From: Pectobacterium carotovorum
Lineage (GTDB): Bacteria; Pseudomonadota; Gammaproteobacteria; Enterobacterales; Enterobacteriaceae
DNA: 64,000 nucleotides
Assembly (NCBI RefSeq): GCF_033898505.1
Contig: NZ_JAXAFK010000004.1
Span: 124,001-188,000 of the forward strand
Reading direction: 5' to 3'
The notes beneath the pieces are model-generated. The model did no database searches. It was not told the origin of the DNA and saw only the letters and a program-made list of their open reading frames with translations. Shown here in pieces: positions 1 to 10,862 of this stretch (positions are counted from its first letter, which is position 1; each line of letters opens with the position of its first letter). The translations under genes and the position numbers were made by a program.

Positions 1-194
1 ATTCACATTGCAATCATGAATTCATTGCTATAGTTAATTGGCACACCTGACTCCTGATTAAAGACAGCAGAGGCGTAAACCTTCATCTGCCAGACTGTCT
101 GTTATGGGTGCAAAAAGAAGCACCACATCTGCCATTCAGATGTTTCCCTTTATCGATCTCAATGATCATGGATAGCCTATTTCAGAGGCATGGG

Positions 195-404
195 ATGAAT
201 AACGAACCGACTCGTATAGATACCAGCGCACGCGCCGATTTAACCGAAAATGCAAGAGCCGATGACGATCTACGGGTTCTCAGTCAGGCCTTTTCTTTAC
301 CTGAAATAAACTATATCGATATCGCCCGTCAGGCGCGTCTGAGCCAAATGATGGCTCGCTGGCCGCTGCTGGATGAATTAAAAGAACCGGCCGGGAGCGA
401 CTGA
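195..404 (+). CDS. bcsR: BcsR, cellulose biosynthesis accessory protein
   Basis: Small cytoplasmic protein of 69 residues encoded directly ahead of bcsQ. In E. coli, BcsR and BcsQ form a complex that supports assembly and membrane targeting of cellulose synthase. The family signature is visible in the second half: a QAFSLPEINYIDIARQ stretch followed by RWPLLDEL, matching the E. coli BcsR pattern of QAFSLPDIDY and RWPLL. The ATG at 195 is chosen because it gives the family's usual length and has an AGAGG ribosome-binding site at 184-188. An upstream in-frame ATG at 108 would add 29 residues with no family resemblance. bcsQ follows after 2 bases, so the genes are surely co-transcribed. The promoter should lie in 1-190, but no clear -35/-10 pair could be assigned. 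Confidence 0.88.
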   Translation: MNNEPTRIDTSARADLTENARADDDLRVLSQAFSLPEINYIDIARQARLSQMMARWPLLDELKEPAGSD

Positions 405-406
405 CG

Positions 407-1144
407 ATGCCCGTGATTGCATTGCAGGGAATCCGCGGCGGCGTGGGCACAACCTCGATAGCCGCCGCACTGGGGTGGGCCTTCCAACGGCTGGGTGAAT
501 CCGCGCTGGTGATTGATTTCTCGCCGGACAATTTGCTGCGCATTCACTTTAATATGCCGTTTGAGCAACGCCGCGGCTGGGCGCGAGCAGAAGCCGACGG
601 CGCGCCGTGGCAAACCGGCGCTATGCAATATCTACCCGGACTGGATTTTCTGCCGTTCGGTCGCCTGAACACGCAGGAAGTCGCCACGCTCCAACAGCAT
701 TACCACCAGCACCCTGCACGCTGGCAAAACAATCTGACGCAGCTCAGCGCGGCGGGTCGCCATCGCTGGATACTGATCGATGTCCCGGCGGACAATAGCC
801 CGCTCACGCGGCAGGCGCTAGCCACCGCGAACACCGTGTTTCAGGTGGTGGCGGCGGATGCCAACTGCCATTCGCGCTTACATCAGCAGGTATTGCCGCG
901 TCAGTGTCATTTTCTGGTGAATCAATTCTCCACCCTCAGCACGCTCCAGCAGGATTTACACCAGCTCTGGCTGCACACGCTTTCACACCTGTTGCCGCTG
1001 GTAGTACACCGCGACGAAGCCCTGGCAGAATCGCTAATGCTGAAACAGCCGCTGGGTGAGTGCCGCCCGGACAGCGTGGCAGCGGAAGAGATCATGACGC
1101 TGGCAAACTGGTGCCTGATTCACGTTAAGGAAAGCGGCGTATGA
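407..1144 (+). CDS. bcsQ: BcsQ, MinD/ParA-like ATPase of cellulose synthesis
   Basis: SIMIBI-class ATPase of 245 residues (E. coli BcsQ is about 250). With BcsR it acts on the cytoplasmic face of the cellulose synthase complex, and in E. coli it is needed for polar localisation and cellulose secretion. The nucleotide loop near residues 8-16 reads RGGVGTTS. The catalytic lysine of the usual GKT and the signature lysine of KGG are both replaced, as in the E. coli protein, so this is a family trait and not damage. DFSPDNLLRIHF (about residues 37-48) and the LIDVPADNSPLT segment correspond to switch regions. The stop overlaps the bcsA start by 4 bases (ATGA), implying translational coupling. Confidence 0.93.
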   Translation: MPVIALQGIRGGVGTTSIAAALGWAFQRLGESALVIDFSPDNLLRIHFNMPFEQRRGWARAEADGAPWQTGAMQYLPGLDFLPFGRLNTQEVATLQQHYHQHPARWQNNLTQLSAAGRHRWILIDVPADNSPLTRQALATANTVFQVVAADANCHSRLHQQVLPRQCHFLVNQFSTLSTLQQDLHQLWLHTLSHLLPLVVHRDEALAESLMLKQPLGECRPDSVAAEEIMTLANWCLIHVKESGV

Positions 1145-3840
1145 GCGGGATCCTGCGCCTCTTTCTCGTCCCACCCGCCAGACAGGCGATACAGCAGCGC
1201 TACCGCGGCTATCGTCAGCAGGGAGCGTCCGCTTTCGCCGCCTTTTTCGCTACGCTGTTTGCGATACTCGGCTGGATCTTCCTGCGGCTGGAGTCTGAGG
1301 GTTGGCAACAGATTCGCGCGCAGCGAACCTACTGGTTCCCACACATCTCACCTCAACGTCCGCGTCCGGCCGATATTCTTCGCTACCTGACGCAGGGTCT
1401 TTGGCTGCTGACCATCAAAAACGGCCAGCTGCCGACATCGCGCCGCAATGTCTTCTCCGCGCTACCGCGCTGGCGGCAACGCTACATGAACGCGCAGCAA
1501 GCGCTGTTTGCCCGCTTTAGCCACGCGAATACTGACGATCGCGAAGACAGTGATTCAGCTTCAGCCAAAACGAACAGCATACAAACGCTGGTGACGGTGA
1601 TACTGAGCCTGCTGTGTGCGGCGCTGGCGCTGCTATGCATCACGCAGCCGTTTGATTTGCTGTCGCAGTTTATCTTCATGACGCTGCTGTGGAGCATCGC
1701 CATGCTCGTTCGTAACATGCCGGGACGCATGCCAACGCTCATGATGATCGCCCTTTCCTTCACGGTCTCCTGCCGTTATCTGTGGTGGCGCTACACTGAA
1801 ACGCTGAACTGGGACGACCCTCTCAGCCTGATCTGCGGCATGCTACTGCTGGCGGCGGAAACCTATGCCTGGGTCGTGTTGGTGCTGGGTTATTTCCAGA
1901 CGATTTGGCCGCTGAACCGCCATCCAGTTTCACTGCCGGAAGACAGCAAAACGTGGCCGACCGTCGATCTGATGATCCCGACCTACAACGAACCGTTGAG
2001 CGTCGTAAAACCGACGGTGTATGCCGCGCTGGGCATCGACTGGCCTAAGGATAAGCTCAATATTTATATTCTGGATGACGGCGGCCGCGCCGAATTTAAA
2101 GCCTTCGCAGAAGAAGTCGGCGTCCATTACATCGCCCGCGTCACACACGAACATGCCAAAGCCGGGAACATCAACAACGCCCTGAAACAGGCGGAAGGCG
2201 AATTCGTCGCCATTTTCGACTGTGACCACGTCCCGACCCGTTCCTTTCTGCAATTAACCATGGGCTGGTTTTTCAAAGACAAAAAGCTGGCGATGCTGCA
2301 AACGCCGCACCATTTCTTCTCACCTGACCCGTTTGAGCGCAACCTGGGCCGCTTCCGCCGCACGCCTAATGAAGGCACGTTGTTCTACGGCCTGGTTCAG
2401 GACGGTAACGACATGTGGGACGCCACGTTCTTCTGCGGCTCCTGCGCCATCCTGCGGCGTAAACCGCTGGATGAGATTGGCGGTATCGCGGTCGAAACGG
2501 TCACGGAGGATGCGCACACCTCGCTGCGCCTGCATCGCCGTGGATACAGCTCGGCATATATCCGCATTCCGCAGGCCGCCGGACTCGCGACCGAGAGCCT
2601 CTCGGCCCACATCGGGCAACGTATCCGCTGGGCACGCGGCATGGTACAGATCTTCCGGTTGGATAACCCGCTGTTAGGCAAAGGGCTAAAACTGGGGCAA
2701 CGGCTGTGTTACGCCAACGCCATGATGCACTTTCTGTCCGGTATTCCTCGGCTGATCTTCCTGACTGCGCCGCTGGCGTTTCTCCTGCTGCATGCCTACA
2801 TCATTTTCGCCCCGGCTCTGGCCATCGCGCTCTACGTGCTACCGCACATGGTGCACGCCAGCCTGACCAACTCACGCATTCAGGGTCGCTACCGCCACTC
2901 GTTCTGGAGTGAAATCTATGAAACCGTGCTGGCGTGGTACATCGCCCGCCCGACTACCGTCGCGCTGTTTAACCCGCACAAAGGGAAATTCAACGTGACG
3001 GCCAAAGGCGGGCTGGTTGAAGAACAGCACGTTGACTGGGTGATCACGCGGCCTTATCTGGTGCTGGTGCTGCTGAATATCGCCGGCGTGGTGTACGGCG
3101 TCTGGCGCCTGATTTACGGGCCGCAGGAAGAGATCATGACGGTGCTCATCAGCCTGCTTTGGGTCGCGTATAACATGACCATTCTGGGTGGAGCCGTTGC
3201 GGTTGCGGTAGAGGCCAAACAGGTTCGTCAGGCGCATCGGGTGGAGATGTCGATGTCCGCCGCGATTCTGCGCCCCGATGGCCATCTTTTCCCCTGCGTC
3301 CTGCGCGACTATTCCGATGGCGGCGTCGGCGTTGAAACCCGCGAGTCAGGCATTCTTCAGGTCGGGGACAGCGTCTCGCTGCTGTTAAAACGCGGCCAGC
3401 AGGAATACGCCTTCCCTTTCAGCGTCACCCGCGCGTTCGATAACAAGATTGGCCTGCGCATGACCAATCTGACCATCCGCCAGCATATTGATTTCATTCA
3501 GTGTACCTTTGCTCGCGCCGATACCTGGGCGCTCTGGCAAGACAGTTTCCCGCAGGATAAACCGGTCGAAAGTCTGGTTGATGTGCTGGCACTCGGCTTT
3601 CGCGGTTACCTGCGTCTGGCGGATTACGCCCCGCCCGTCATACGCAACATTATTCTGGCCTTCCTCAACATCGTGGTCTGGGTCGTGTCATTCATCCCGC
3701 GCTATGTAGGAAAACGCACCGTCACAGACCAGCCGGACGCTGCACTACCGGAAAAAGTCGTCCATCAGGGCAAGACGCCATTTGCCCATGAAACGCGATT
3801 TGCACAAGAGAACCTGTTTGCAGAAAAGACAGTGGCTTGA
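1141..3840 (+). CDS. bcsA: BcsA, cellulose synthase catalytic subunit
   Basis: Inner-membrane GT2 glycosyltransferase of 899 residues that polymerises UDP-glucose into beta-1,4-glucan and passes the chain through its own membrane channel. Processive GT2 motifs are all present: DDGG from D312, DCD at 360-362, the TED general base at D457, and QRIRW at 493-497. Hydrophobic segments flank the catalytic domain (about 30-50, 155-260 and 525-700). A C-terminal PilZ domain carries the c-di-GMP motifs R-x-x-x-R at 696-700 and DYSDGG from D723, so activation by c-di-GMP is expected. After the PilZ domain comes a final hydrophobic segment near residue 840 and a polar tail rich in charged residues. Length is close to E. 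coli BcsA (872). It overlaps bcsQ by 4 bases. Confidence 0.97.
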   Translation: MSGILRLFLVPPARQAIQQRYRGYRQQGASAFAAFFATLFAILGWIFLRLESEGWQQIRAQRTYWFPHISPQRPRPADILRYLTQGLWLLTIKNGQLPTSRRNVFSALPRWRQRYMNAQQALFARFSHANTDDREDSDSASAKTNSIQTLVTVILSLLCAALALLCITQPFDLLSQFIFMTLLWSIAMLVRNMPGRMPTLMMIALSFTVSCRYLWWRYTETLNWDDPLSLICGMLLLAAETYAWVVLVLGYFQTIWPLNRHPVSLPEDSKTWPTVDLMIPTYNEPLSVVKPTVYAALGIDWPKDKLNIYILDDGGRAEFKAFAEEVGVHYIARVTHEHAKAGNINNALKQAEGEFVAIFDCDHVPTRSFLQLTMGWFFKDKKLAMLQTPHHFFSPDPFERNLGRFRRTPNEGTLFYGLVQDGNDMWDATFFCGSCAILRRKPLDEIGGIAVETVTEDAHTSLRLHRRGYSSAYIRIPQAAGLATESLSAHIGQRIRWARGMVQIFRLDNPLLGKGLKLGQRLCYANAMMHFLSGIPRLIFLTAPLAFLLLHAYIIFAPALAIALYVLPHMVHASLTNSRIQGRYRHSFWSEIYETVLAWYIARPTTVALFNPHKGKFNVTAKGGLVEEQHVDWVITRPYLVLVLLNIAGVVYGVWRLIYGPQEEIMTVLISLLWVAYNMTILGGAVAVAVEAKQVRQAHRVEMSMSAAILRPDGHLFPCVLRDYSDGGVGVETRESGILQVGDSVSLLLKRGQQEYAFPFSVTRAFDNKIGLRMTNLTIRQHIDFIQCTFARADTWALWQDSFPQDKPVESLVDVLALGFRGYLRLADYAPPVIRNIILAFLNIVVWVVSFIPRYVGKRTVTDQPDAALPEKVVHQGKTPFAHETRFAQENLFAEKTVA

Positions 3841-3865
3841 TTGCCATTCACAGGCCGTGATCAAC

Positions 3866-3893
3866 GGTCTTTCTCCCGACAACGAGAAAGACC
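3866..3893 (+). terminator. Intercistronic hairpin between bcsA and bcsB
   Basis: A perfect 10-bp stem (GGTCTTTCTC with GAGAAAGACC) closes an 8-base loop in the 74-base gap after bcsA. There is no T tract after it (the sequence continues CTTAACA). It is therefore more likely an mRNA-stabilising or partial attenuation element than a full terminator. bcsB lies only 21 bases further on. Confidence 0.5.
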
Positions 3894-3914
3894 CTTAACA
3901 TTGATGATGACACG

Positions 3915-6233
3915 ATGACGAAAAAAATAATCTGGTTCACCGCATTGGCTTTAGGCGTCAGCTCATTATCTCAGGCTGTCACCGCGCCGCACGCATCGAC
4001 TCCGACAACGGGGGATGCAACCCAGCCGCCTGCCACCGCAACGCCAGCGACGACCATGCCTGCGGTTCCACTGGCGCCGCCGTCGACCAACGCTGCCGTG
4101 CGCAACGTGATGCTGCCCTTTGCGCAAATCGCACCGGCCCCGGGCACCTTTGCATTACGCGGCGTCAATCCCGATGGGCAAATTGAGTTCGGCGTTCGCA
4201 GCGACGAGGTGGTCACACAGGCATCGCTCGACCTCGAATTTACCCCGTCACCGGCGCTGATCCCCACCGAGTCGCATATCAAGATTTACCTGAACAACGA
4301 GCTAATGGGCGTCACGCCACTTGGCAAAGAGCAGATGGGGAAATCCAACCGCGTTCATATTCCTATCGATCCACGCTACATCACGGACTTTAACCGCCTG
4401 CAACTGGTGTTCGTCGGCCATTATCAGAACATCTGTGAAAACCCGGCCAGTACCAGCCTGTGGCTGGATGTCAGTAAAGCCAGCACGCTCAACCTGCAAG
4501 TCCAGAAGCTAACGCTGAAGGACGATCTGTCGCCGTTCCCTGCGCCATTCTTTGACAGCCGCGATACCCGCCCGCTGACGCTGCCCATCGTCTTTGCCGG
4601 CCAGCCGGATCTGGTGCAGCAGCGTGCCGCCGCGATGCTCGCCTCCTGGTTTGGTAGCAAAGCACAGTGGCGCGGGCAGTCTTTCCCGGCGCTTTTCAAT
4701 CAGTTGCCAGAGAGTCACGGTATTGTGTTCGCCACCAACGATAAGCGGCCGGATTTCCTACGCGATACCCCCGCGGTGAACGGGCCAACGGTATCTATCA
4801 TCAGCCACCCCAGCGATCCGCACATCAAGCTGCTGCTGGTTCAGGGGCGGGATGACAATGAGTTGCTCACCGCCGTGCAGGGCATCGCCCAGGGGAACAC
4901 GCTGTTCCGTGGGCAGAGCGTCACCATCGATAAGGTGGAGCAACTTGCCCCGCGCCAGCCGTATGACGCGCCCAACTGGGTTCGCACCGACCGCCCGATG
5001 ACCTTCGCCGAGCTTCAGCAATATAACGAACAGCTGCAAACCGACGGTATCGTGCCTCGACCGATTTCACTCACCATGAACCTGCCGCCCGACCTGTTCC
5101 TGATTCGTAGTCAGGGCATTGATATGCGCCTGAAATACCGCTACACCGCACCGCAGATTCAGGATGGTTCACGTCTGAGCATCAACCTGAACAACCAGTT
5201 CGTGCAGGCCTTCTCGCTGGCGCCGGAGCACGACCAGAACTCCCTGTTAATGCGCCTCCCGCTGACGCAGGGGCTATGGGATTCTGACAAGAGCCTGTCC
5301 ATTCCAGCGCTCAAACTGGGCACTACCAACCAGTTGCGCTTTGATTTCAGCTACACCACGCTGCTCTCCAGCGGCACCGCTGACCGCTGTGAAACTTATA
5401 CGCCGGTCGTGAATCACGCCGTTATCGACAGCAACTCGACGATTAACTTCTCTGGCTACCGCCACTTTATGGCAATGCCGGATCTGCGTGCCTTTGCCAA
5501 TGCTGGCTACCCGTTCAGCCGGCTGGCTGACCTGTCACAAACGCTGGTGCTGGTGAACAAACAGCCACAGCCGGCTCAGGTCAGCGCCATGCTGAACGCC
5601 ATCGGTAACATTGGGGCGCAAACCGGCTACCCAGCGTTGGCGGTACAGCTCAGCGATGACTGGACGCAAATCGACAAGCAGGACAGCGATATTTTGATGA
5701 TCGGCGCTATCCCGCCGGCGCTGCACGATGACAGCAAAATCAACCTGCTGGTCGAGCAAACGCAAAGCTGGATCAAGCAACCAACGCGTCAGACCGCAGT
5801 CCCGGATACGGGGTCGCCTGAATCTGACGCGAAGCCAGACAGTAAAACCACCGTCAGCGGTGACGGCCCGATGTCGGCGATTATCGGCTTCCAGTCTCCG
5901 TATCACGACCAGCGTAGCGTTGTCGCGTTGCTGGCCGATAGCCCACAGGGCTATACGCTACTCAATAACGCGCTGATCGACAGCGAAAAAAGAGCGTCGC
6001 TATTCGGTTCCGTTTCCGTCATCCGCGAATCGGGCATCAATAATCTCCGCGTCGGAGACATTTATTACGTCGGCCATCTGCCGTGGTGGGAGCGCATCTG
6101 GCACGCTCTGGCACAGCACCCCGTCTGGCTGGCCATCATATCGACCCTTACCGTCATTATTGTTGCCTGGCTGCTGTGGCGTGGCCTGAAATTCTTCAGT
6201 CGCCGTCGCCTGTCGCCGGATGAAAGGGACTAA
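3915..6233 (+). CDS. bcsB: BcsB, periplasmic cellulose synthase subunit
   Basis: Periplasmic, membrane-anchored partner of BcsA, 772 residues (E. coli 779). BcsB guides the nascent glucan across the periplasm and its C-terminal helix stabilises BcsA. A signal peptide ends near AVTA (about residue 24). A Pro/Thr/Ala-rich linker follows, then the BcsB beta-rich domains. A single transmembrane helix lies at about 735-760 with a basic cytoplasmic end (FSRRRLSPDERD). Two other ATGs at 3904 and 3907 are out of frame, which supports the start at 3915. bcsZ begins 6 bases after the stop. Residues 30-60 (TP-rich) are low complexity, probably a flexible linker. Confidence 0.95.
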   Translation: MTKKIIWFTALALGVSSLSQAVTAPHASTPTTGDATQPPATATPATTMPAVPLAPPSTNAAVRNVMLPFAQIAPAPGTFALRGVNPDGQIEFGVRSDEVVTQASLDLEFTPSPALIPTESHIKIYLNNELMGVTPLGKEQMGKSNRVHIPIDPRYITDFNRLQLVFVGHYQNICENPASTSLWLDVSKASTLNLQVQKLTLKDDLSPFPAPFFDSRDTRPLTLPIVFAGQPDLVQQRAAAMLASWFGSKAQWRGQSFPALFNQLPESHGIVFATNDKRPDFLRDTPAVNGPTVSIISHPSDPHIKLLLVQGRDDNELLTAVQGIAQGNTLFRGQSVTIDKVEQLAPRQPYDAPNWVRTDRPMTFAELQQYNEQLQTDGIVPRPISLTMNLPPDLFLIRSQGIDMRLKYRYTAPQIQDGSRLSINLNNQFVQAFSLAPEHDQNSLLMRLPLTQGLWDSDKSLSIPALKLGTTNQLRFDFSYTTLLSSGTADRCETYTPVVNHAVIDSNSTINFSGYRHFMAMPDLRAFANAGYPFSRLADLSQTLVLVNKQPQPAQVSAMLNAIGNIGAQTGYPALAVQLSDDWTQIDKQDSDILMIGAIPPALHDDSKINLLVEQTQSWIKQPTRQTAVPDTGSPESDAKPDSKTTVSGDGPMSAIIGFQSPYHDQRSVVALLADSPQGYTLLNNALIDSEKRASLFGSVSVIRESGINNLRVGDIYYVGHLPWWERIWHALAQHPVWLAIISTLTVIIVAWLLWRGLKFFSRRRLSPDERD

Positions 6234-6239
6234 CGCACC

Positions 6240-7355
6240 ATGCCACGCGTGCTGCGCTACCTGATCCCCACGCTGCTGTGGCTATGGACTTCCCTGGCCA
6301 CCGCCGCCGTCTGCGACTGGCCAGCCTGGGAGCAGTACAAGCAGCATTACATCAGCGCGGAAGGACGGGTGATTGATACCTCCACACCCAACAAAATCAC
6401 CACGTCCGAGGGACAAAGCTACGCTATGTTCTTTGCGCTGGTCGCCAACGATCGCGTGATGTTTGATCGGCTGTTGCAATGGACGGAAAACAACCTGTCC
6501 GCAGGTGATTTGAGCGCTCATCTGCCCGCCTGGCTGTGGGGAGAGAACAAGGATAAGCAGTGGACGGTGCTGGATCCGAACTCTGCTTCCGATGCCGACC
6601 TGTGGATTGCCTATAGCCTGCTTGAAGCTGGCCGACTGTGGAAAGAAGCACGCTATCAGACAGTCGGTGCCGCGCTGCTCGCACGTATCGCCAAGGAAGA
6701 GGTCGTTCATATTCCGGGGTTGGGCGTGATGTTGCTGCCCGGCAAAGTGGGCTTCGCCGAGAAAGAGAGCTGGCGCGTAAACCCAAGCTACCTTCCACCA
6801 CAGTTGCTGGCTCGATTTGCTCCGCTGGGTGAGACGTGGAAAGCCATGCAGCGCACCACGCAGCGCCTGCTGTTGGAAACCGCGCCGAAAGGATTCTCGC
6901 CTGATTGGGTCATCTGGCAAAAAGATAAGGGCTGGCAGCCCGATACCACTAAACCCAACGTCGGCAGCTACGACGCCATCCGCGTCTATCTGTGGGCAGG
7001 GATGATGTCCGACAGCAGCAAAGGAAAAACCGATCTGGTCAAACAGTTTCAGCCGATGATTCAGCAGACCATCCAGCAAGGCCTGCCGCCTGAAAAAACG
7101 GACACCGCGACAGGTGCCGTCACCGGACAGGGGTCGGTAGGTTTTTCTGCCTCGCTGCTGCCGATGCTCTCCCGTCAACCGGACGCACTGGCTGCCCAGC
7201 GACAGCGGCTCGCCGACAATCCACCGGGGGACGATGCGTATTTCTCCGCCTCTCTGACGCTCTTTGGTCAGGGATGGGATCAGAAGCGCTATCGCTTCAC
7301 TTCACAAGGCCAACTTTTACCGTCTCGGGGCAGCCAATGTACAACAACACCTTAA
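6240..7355 (+). CDS. bcsZ: BcsZ, periplasmic endo-1,4-beta-glucanase (GH8)
   Basis: Secreted family-8 glycoside hydrolase of 371 residues that cuts cellulose in the periplasm and tunes polymer output. A signal peptide ends at about A23 (TAAV). The general acid is E57 in the TSEGQSYAM motif, equivalent to E55 of E. coli BcsZ. The catalytic base is expected at D245 in the [11 protein letters not shown] motif (E. coli D243). The [20 protein letters not shown] stretch is typical of GH8 (alpha/alpha)6 barrels. Its 3' end overlaps the bcsC start by 19 bases, so the two are translationally linked. Confidence 0.95.
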   Translation: MPRVLRYLIPTLLWLWTSLATAAVCDWPAWEQYKQHYISAEGRVIDTSTPNKITTSEGQSYAMFFALVANDRVMFDRLLQWTENNLSAGDLSAHLPAWLWGENKDKQWTVLDPNSASDADLWIAYSLLEAGRLWKEARYQTVGAALLARIAKEEVVHIPGLGVMLLPGKVGFAEKESWRVNPSYLPPQLLARFAPLGETWKAMQRTTQRLLLETAPKGFSPDWVIWQKDKGWQPDTTKPNVGSYDAIRVYLWAGMMSDSSKGKTDLVKQFQPMIQQTIQQGLPPEKTDTATGAVTGQGSVGFSASLLPMLSRQPDALAAQRQRLADNPPGDDAYFSASLTLFGQGWDQKRYRFTSQGQLLPSRGSQCTTTP

Positions 7356-10300
7356 ACTGGCTGCGCATCTTCCCGTTATTGCTGGTTGCTGCACCGCAGG
7401 CATACAGCGCGGAGACCGCGTCGCCAGAGCAATTTCTGATGGAACAGGTGCGTCTGGGAGAAGCCAGCAACAAAGACGACCTCGTGCGCCAGTCGCTTTA
7501 CCGGCTGGAGCTGATCAACCCGGATAATCCCGACGTCATCGCCGCTAAACTGCGGCTGGCGCTGCGTCAAGGCGATCAGGCACAGGCACGCCAGCAGTTG
7601 GACAAGCTGAAGACCGTGGCTCCCGACTCTGCCGTTTACCGGCAGGCAGAGATGACGCTAGCGCTGACGCAGGAAGCCGCACGCCAGCAATTGCAGCAGG
7701 CGCGGTTGCTGTCTACCGCCGGTCGCTACGCGGAAGCCAAAGCGCAGTACGACACGCTCTTTCACGGCGAGCCGCCCACGCTCGATCTCGCCGTAGAGTA
7801 TTGGCGACTGGTTTCTCGTTTACCGAATCAGGAACCCGTCGCGATTAAGCAGTTGGAAGCGCTGGATCAGGTTTACCCTGACAACGTTCCGTTGCGTATG
7901 GTGTTATCACGCCTGCTCTTCAGTCAGGATCGCAACGAGCAGGCCTATCCGTTGCTAAAACAGCTGTCTACCGATCCCGTCGGACGCAGCCAGGCGGCGT
8001 CGCTATGGCTGGAAATTATTGGCCGGATGCCGGTCACATCGCAGAGCGTGGCGGAGCTCAACCGCTTCCTGACGGTATTTGATGACGGTGAACAGGCGGA
8101 AACCGCGCGCAAAGAACTCAACCGCCAGCAGGGCATGTTGGCTGACCCCATGTATCAGGCCCGTCTCCGCAGTCTGGCGGTGGTGGAAAGCGGCGGGGGC
8201 AATCGCGCCACGCTTGGTGAGCTCAACCAAGCGCTGGCCGCCACACCCAACGACCCTGAGCTGATCGGCGCTGTGGGTCTGGTTTACCTGCGCGAAGGCG
8301 ATCGGGTAAAAGCGCTGGCACAGTTCCAGAAGGCACTACAGGCGGATGTTAATCGCCTGAACAGCGGCAAATGGGAAGGGCTGATTCAAAGTACGCAATA
8401 TTGGACCACCATTGCGGAAGGCGACAACGCGCTGAAAGCCAATAACCTGCCGCTGGCACGCCAGAAGTATCAACAGGCCCGCCAGATGGATAACACCAAT
8501 CCCTATGCGCTGATTGGTCTGGGCGATGTCGCCGTTGCCAGCCAAAACGATGCCGTCGCCCTACCGCTCTATCAGCAGGCTTTGCACCTTGAACCCGGCA
8601 ACGACAACGCCCTGCGTGGTCTGGTCGGGATTTATCAACGGCAGTCGCCGGAGAAAGCGCTCGCTTACCTCAACGGCCTGCCGCGCAGCCAGCAGAATGC
8701 GATGCGGGAAACACTTGCCGCCCTGCAACTCGATATCCTGAAACAACAGGCGGATCGACTTGCAGAACAGCAACAGTGGGCGCAGGCGGAGGAAAAATAT
8801 CGTCAGGCGAACCAGCAGGATCCAAACGATATTTGGCTGGCCTATCACTATGCCCAGACGCTGCGCCAGTTGGGACAAACGCAGCAGGCGGACAGCGTGG
8901 TACAACGCGCGACCGCCGTGCCACCCACCAGCGCGGAGAAGAACTACGTTTACTCACTTTACCTGTCGTCCACCAATCGCGATGAGCAAGCGCTCGCTCA
9001 CCTGAACACGCTGCCCGCAGCCCAGTGGAGCGCCGACATGCGTGATTTGTCCCAGCGTCTGACGATTCAGACCACGCTGGCAAAAGCGGAAGCGATGCGC
9101 GATGCGGGTAACGAACCCGCCGCCATCGCTTTCCTGCGTCAACAACCGACCGATACCCGTATCGACCTGTTACTGGCGGACTGGGCGCTGGCACGGGGTG
9201 AATACGCGACGGCGCTGGCGGAGTATCAGCATATCCGCACGCGGGATGCGCAGAACCCCGACGCACAATTAGGTGAGATCGACGCGTTTATCGCGCAAGG
9301 TCGGCAAGATGAGGCGCGCCAGCGTCTGAACCAGCTCCCAGCGCAAGCGGCAGACACCCTCAACGCGAAGCGGCGCGTCGCCAACGCCTGGCAAGCGGTA
9401 GGAAATCCGCAAAAATCGACGGCACTTTTCCGCCAGCTAAAAATCGATGCGCAGAAAGAGCCCGTTGGTCAGACCAAGGCTCTAGTCTATCGCGATGCGG
9501 CACGCGTTGAACAACAACAGTCTCAACCTGAGCAGGCACAGCAGGACTATAAACAGGCGATGGTCGCCAGCGGCATCACACCGACGCTGCCGCAAAGCGA
9601 TGATGACTACACTCGGCTGACGCGTAATAAAAGCAGTGATGACTGGCTGCAACGCGGCATCCGCGCCGATGCGGCGGATCTGTATCGCCAGCAGGATATT
9701 ACCGTCACCCTTGACCACGATTACTGGAGTTCGAGCGGCACCGGAGGGATTTCCGATCTAAGCGCCCACGACACCATGTTGCAGATAGACATGCCGCTGT
9801 ACGACGGCCGCGCCTTTTTCCGCACCGACACCATGCAGATGAACGCCGGTTCCTTCTCAACGGACAGCAACGGTGCCTACCGGGAAACCTTCGGTACCTG
9901 CGCCACACAGGACTGCTTCAGCGGTAAATCGCAGAAAACGACCGGCACCAGCGTCGCCGCAGGCTGGAAAAACGATCGCTGGTCAGCGGATATCGGCACC
10001 ACGCCGCTCGGCTTCGACGTGGTCGATATCGTCGGGGGCGCAAGCTACAGCGGTGACTGGCGGCAAATCGGCTGGACTGCGACGGCCTCGCGCCGCCCCA
10101 TCTCCAGCTCGTTGCTGGCGTTCGGCGGCACCAAAGACCCTGGCACTGGCGTTACCTGGGGTGGCGTGCGCGCCACGGGCGTCAGCCTCGGGCTGAGCTA
10201 CGATCGGGGTGAAGCGCACGGCGTCTGGAGTGATTTCAGCGTCCACCAGATCACTGGTAAAAACGTGGCCGATAATGATCGCGCCCGCGCCATGGCGGGT

Positions 10301-10816
10301 TATTACTACAAGCTGATTAACGAAGATAACCGACGCGTCACGGTCGGCCTGAACAGCATGTGGTGGCGCTATCAGAAGGATCTCAGCGGTTACTCGCTCG
10401 GTCAAGGCGGTTACTACAGCCCGCAGCAATACTTCTCGCTGGGCGTGCCGGTGAACTACCGGCAGCGGACGGAAAACTGGTCGTGGGAACTCGGCGGATC
10501 GCTGTCGTGGTCACATTCTTCTACCAAAGATCAGCGTCGCTACCCGCTGACTGGCCTGCTGGGTAACGCCACACTCACAGACAGAGACACCATCGAACAG
10601 GGCAGCAGCAGTTCCGGCTTCGGCTATACGGCGCGCGCCGTCGTCGAACGCCGCCTCAGCTCACACTGGACGCTGGGGGTCGGTATCGACATTCAGCAAG
10701 CGAAGGACTACACCCCAAGCCACGGCCTCATCTACCTGCGCTACTCTGCCTCCGGCTGGCAAGGCGACCTCGACAGCCCACCACAACCGCTTACGCCGTA
10801 CGCAGACTTTAAATAA
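7337..10816 (+). CDS. bcsC: BcsC, outer-membrane cellulose export porin with TPR superhelix
   Basis: Outer-membrane exporter of 1159 residues (E. coli 1157). The ATG at 7337 is chosen because it is followed by a signal peptide ending near AYSAET and preceded by a GGGG ribosome-binding site. An upstream in-frame start at 7274 would add 21 non-family residues. Residues about 25-765 are a periplasmic array of tetratricopeptide repeats (many A-x-x-x-Y/L-x-x-A-L patterns). From about residue 767 ([20 protein letters not shown]) the BCSC_C beta-barrel begins and runs to the end. The last 14 codons plus stop recur at 13276-13320, which suggests that downstream DNA was inserted here. Confidence 0.95.
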   Translation: MYNNTLNWLRIFPLLLVAAPQAYSAETASPEQFLMEQVRLGEASNKDDLVRQSLYRLELINPDNPDVIAAKLRLALRQGDQAQARQQLDKLKTVAPDSAVYRQAEMTLALTQEAARQQLQQARLLSTAGRYAEAKAQYDTLFHGEPPTLDLAVEYWRLVSRLPNQEPVAIKQLEALDQVYPDNVPLRMVLSRLLFSQDRNEQAYPLLKQLSTDPVGRSQAASLWLEIIGRMPVTSQSVAELNRFLTVFDDGEQAETARKELNRQQGMLADPMYQARLRSLAVVESGGGNRATLGELNQALAATPNDPELIGAVGLVYLREGDRVKALAQFQKALQADVNRLNSGKWEGLIQSTQYWTTIAEGDNALKANNLPLARQKYQQARQMDNTNPYALIGLGDVAVASQNDAVALPLYQQALHLEPGNDNALRGLVGIYQRQSPEKALAYLNGLPRSQQNAMRETLAALQLDILKQQADRLAEQQQWAQAEEKYRQANQQDPNDIWLAYHYAQTLRQLGQTQQADSVVQRATAVPPTSAEKNYVYSLYLSSTNRDEQALAHLNTLPAAQWSADMRDLSQRLTIQTTLAKAEAMRDAGNEPAAIAFLRQQPTDTRIDLLLADWALARGEYATALAEYQHIRTRDAQNPDAQLGEIDAFIAQGRQDEARQRLNQLPAQAADTLNAKRRVANAWQAVGNPQKSTALFRQLKIDAQKEPVGQTKALVYRDAARVEQQQSQPEQAQQDYKQAMVASGITPTLPQSDDDYTRLTRNKSSDDWLQRGIRADAADLYRQQDITVTLDHDYWSSSGTGGISDLSAHDTMLQIDMPLYDGRAFFRTDTMQMNAGSFSTDSNGAYRETFGTCATQDCFSGKSQKTTGTSVAAGWKNDRWSADIGTTPLGFDVVDIVGGASYSGDWRQIGWTATASRRPISSSLLAFGGTKDPGTGVTWGGVRATGVSLGLSYDRGEAHGVWSDFSVHQITGKNVADNDRARAMAGYYYKLINEDNRRVTVGLNSMWWRYQKDLSGYSLGQGGYYSPQQYFSLGVPVNYRQRTENWSWELGGSLSWSHSSTKDQRRYPLTGLLGNATLTDRDTIEQGSSSSGFGYTARAVVERRLSSHWTLGVGIDIQQAKDYTPSHGLIYLRYSASGWQGDLDSPPQPLTPYADFK
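10771..10815 (+). repeat. Left copy of duplicated bcsC 3' end
   Basis: These 45 bases, the end of bcsC including all but the last bases of its context, recur at 13276-13320 with 41 of 45 identical. The differences are one Ser-to-Asn codon and three synonymous changes. The stop is TAA here and TAG in the other copy. The two copies bracket the low-GC segment 10817-13275. Confidence 0.85.
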
Positions 10817-10862
10817 CTGATAGTTATCCAGCCCCCATGACTGTGGGGACTGGATAAACAAT

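Noticed and set aside
1..107. Search for a promoter ahead of bcsR
   Set aside because: AT-rich DNA with several possible -10 like hexamers, but no convincing -35 pair or regulator site.
6282..7178. 298-codon minus-strand open frame inside bcsZ
   Set aside because: Antisense shadow of a well-supported GH8 enzyme with no family resemblance or ribosome-binding site.
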